Shown in pieces: positions 14,551 through 15,191 of a stretch of DNA of 15,191 nt (position 1 is its first letter; the number at the start of each line of letters is the position of its first letter). The stretch is from DAOTVD01 sp034437075. GTDB lineage: Bacteria; Chloroflexota; Anaerolineae; Aggregatilineales; J027. The position numbers were made by a program, and so were the translations under genes. The notes beneath the pieces were generated by a model that did not search any database, was not told the origin of the DNA, and saw only the letters and a program-made list of their open reading frames with translations. The DNA lies in assembly GCA_034437075.1 (NCBI GenBank), contig DAOTVD010000012.1:1-15191 (forward strand). The letters are read 5' to 3'.

Positions 14551-15191
14551 ATGGCTAACGAGTACGATATTAAAGATATTGACCTTTCGCCCGGCGGCAA
14601 GCTACGCATTGAATGGGCCGCCCAAGAAATGCCAGTGCTGGCCAGCATCCGCGACCGCTTCGATAGTGAAAAGCCGTTTAAGGGTGTGCGTATGTCCGCC
14701 TGTATGCATGTCACCACCGAAACGGCCAACCTGATGCAGACCTTGCAAGCGGGTGGCGCCGATGTTGTGCTAGTGGCCTCGAATCCGCTGAGCACGCAAG
14801 ACGATGTCGCCGCGTCCTTGGTGGCGCACAACGAAATTCCCGTTTATGCCAAAAAAGGTGAAGACAACGACACATTCTTTGCCCACTTGCACAAAGCGCT
14901 GGATCACAAGCCCAACATCACCATGGACGACGGCGCCGACCTGGTGAGCACGCTGCACAAAGAACGGACCGACTTGCTAGAACATATTGTCGGCGGCACG
15001 GAAGAAACCACCACGGGCGTGATCCGCCTGAAGGCCATGGCCAAAGATGGCGCGCTGAAATTCCCGATTGTGGCAGCCAACGATAGCCTGACCAAGCACA
15101 TGTTTGACAACCGCTATGGTACGGGCCAAAGCACACTAGACGGCATCATCCGCGCGACGAATATTCTGTTGGCGGGCAAAACGTTGGTTGT
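14551..15191 (+). CDS. ahcY: S-adenosylhomocysteine hydrolase (partial, N-terminal 213 residues)
   Basis: AhcY reversibly splits S-adenosylhomocysteine, the by-product of methyltransferases, into homocysteine and adenosine, using tightly bound NAD. The frame runs from the ATG at 14551 to the window edge without a stop, so the gene is cut. A strong AAGGAG lies six bases before the start. Family landmarks are present: SACMHVTTETANL (substrate pocket), GGADVVLVASNPLSTQDDVAA, the catalytic-region GGTEETTTGV, and NDSLTKHMFDNRYGTGQS with the substrate-binding Lys and Asp followed by DGIIRATN. The NAD-binding domain lies beyond the window. The spacing between conserved blocks suggests the shorter bacterial/archaeal form, but the diagnostic regions are partly missing. 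The 65-base gap upstream holds only the ribosome site; no riboswitch-like structure was seen. It is probably co-transcribed with the acetyltransferase and PfkB genes. Confidence 0.97.
   Translation, partial: MANEYDIKDIDLSPGGKLRIEWAAQEMPVLASIRDRFDSEKPFKGVRMSACMHVTTETANLMQTLQAGGADVVLVASNPLSTQDDVAASLVAHNEIPVYAKKGEDNDTFFAHLHKALDHKPNITMDDGADLVSTLHKERTDLLEHIVGGTEETTTGVIRLKAMAKDGALKFPIVAANDSLTKHMFDNRYGTGQSTLDGIIRATNILLAGKTLV

Noticed and set aside
1..15191. Frequent CTAG tetranucleotides, including many CTA leucine codons
   Set aside because: A rough by-eye tally is a few dozen in 15 kb, only modestly below what base composition predicts. That is less avoidance than in enteric bacteria, but not evidence of foreign DNA.
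1..15191. Mobile element, phage, defence system or CRISPR array
   Set aside because: No transposase, integrase, restriction, toxin or Cas-like protein and no regularly spaced repeats are present.

Overview
The window looks like chromosomal DNA of a moderately GC-rich bacterium, most likely a Chloroflexota (Anaerolineae-like) lineage. This rests on a lipoprotein with a Thr/Pro-rich linker, Ser/Thr kinase plus WD40 gene content, a secreted PstS-like binding protein and the protein sequence styles. No marker gene settles it, so the taxonomy is inference. The genes are mostly ordinary housekeeping and metabolic ones. I see no phage genes, insertion sequence, CRISPR array, tRNA or rRNA, and no gene-free stretch longer than about 160 bases.

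Layout. Positions 1-263 (minus) hold the N-terminal part of a lipoprotein that runs off the window. It diverges from mnmA (tRNA 2-thiouridylase, 416-1519), which may be read from a leaderless mRNA. A decayed-looking small frame (1520-1660) lies between mnmA and a two-gene unit: a ParB-like-fold protein (1668-2594) translationally coupled (TAATG) to an exported NagZ-type GH3 glycosidase (2594-4246). This converges, with a 5-base gap, on an aldehyde dehydrogenase (4252-5781, minus). The dehydrogenase diverges from an SDR oxidoreductase (5903-6745) through overlapping promoter elements. A perfect hairpin separates the SDR from pirin (6798-7592, minus). Pirin lies downstream of an epoxide-hydrolase-like alpha/beta hydrolase (7681-8532, minus), with a striking palindrome between the two.

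The right half is on the plus strand. A Ser/Thr protein kinase (8706-9548) loses its C-lobe end and runs out of frame into a WD40 propeller (about 9398-10435); this looks like a kinase-WD40 receptor gene broken by an internal deletion. Next is a secreted tandem-duplicated PstS-like protein (10538-12586) with its own good promoter and a terminator hairpin. Last comes a cluster of a PfkB/adenosine-kinase-type kinase, a GNAT acetyltransferase and the start of S-adenosylhomocysteine hydrolase (12702 to the window end). In this cluster the hydrolase would release adenosine and homocysteine from SAH and the kinase would remove adenosine, pulling the reaction forward. That is a coherent methyl-cycle recycling unit with an unexplained acetyltransferase in the middle.

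The points most worth a second look are the broken kinase-WD40 junction, the 4+4 cysteine duplication in the binding protein, the acetyltransferase inside the methyl-cycle cluster, and the terminator/operator palindrome before pirin.
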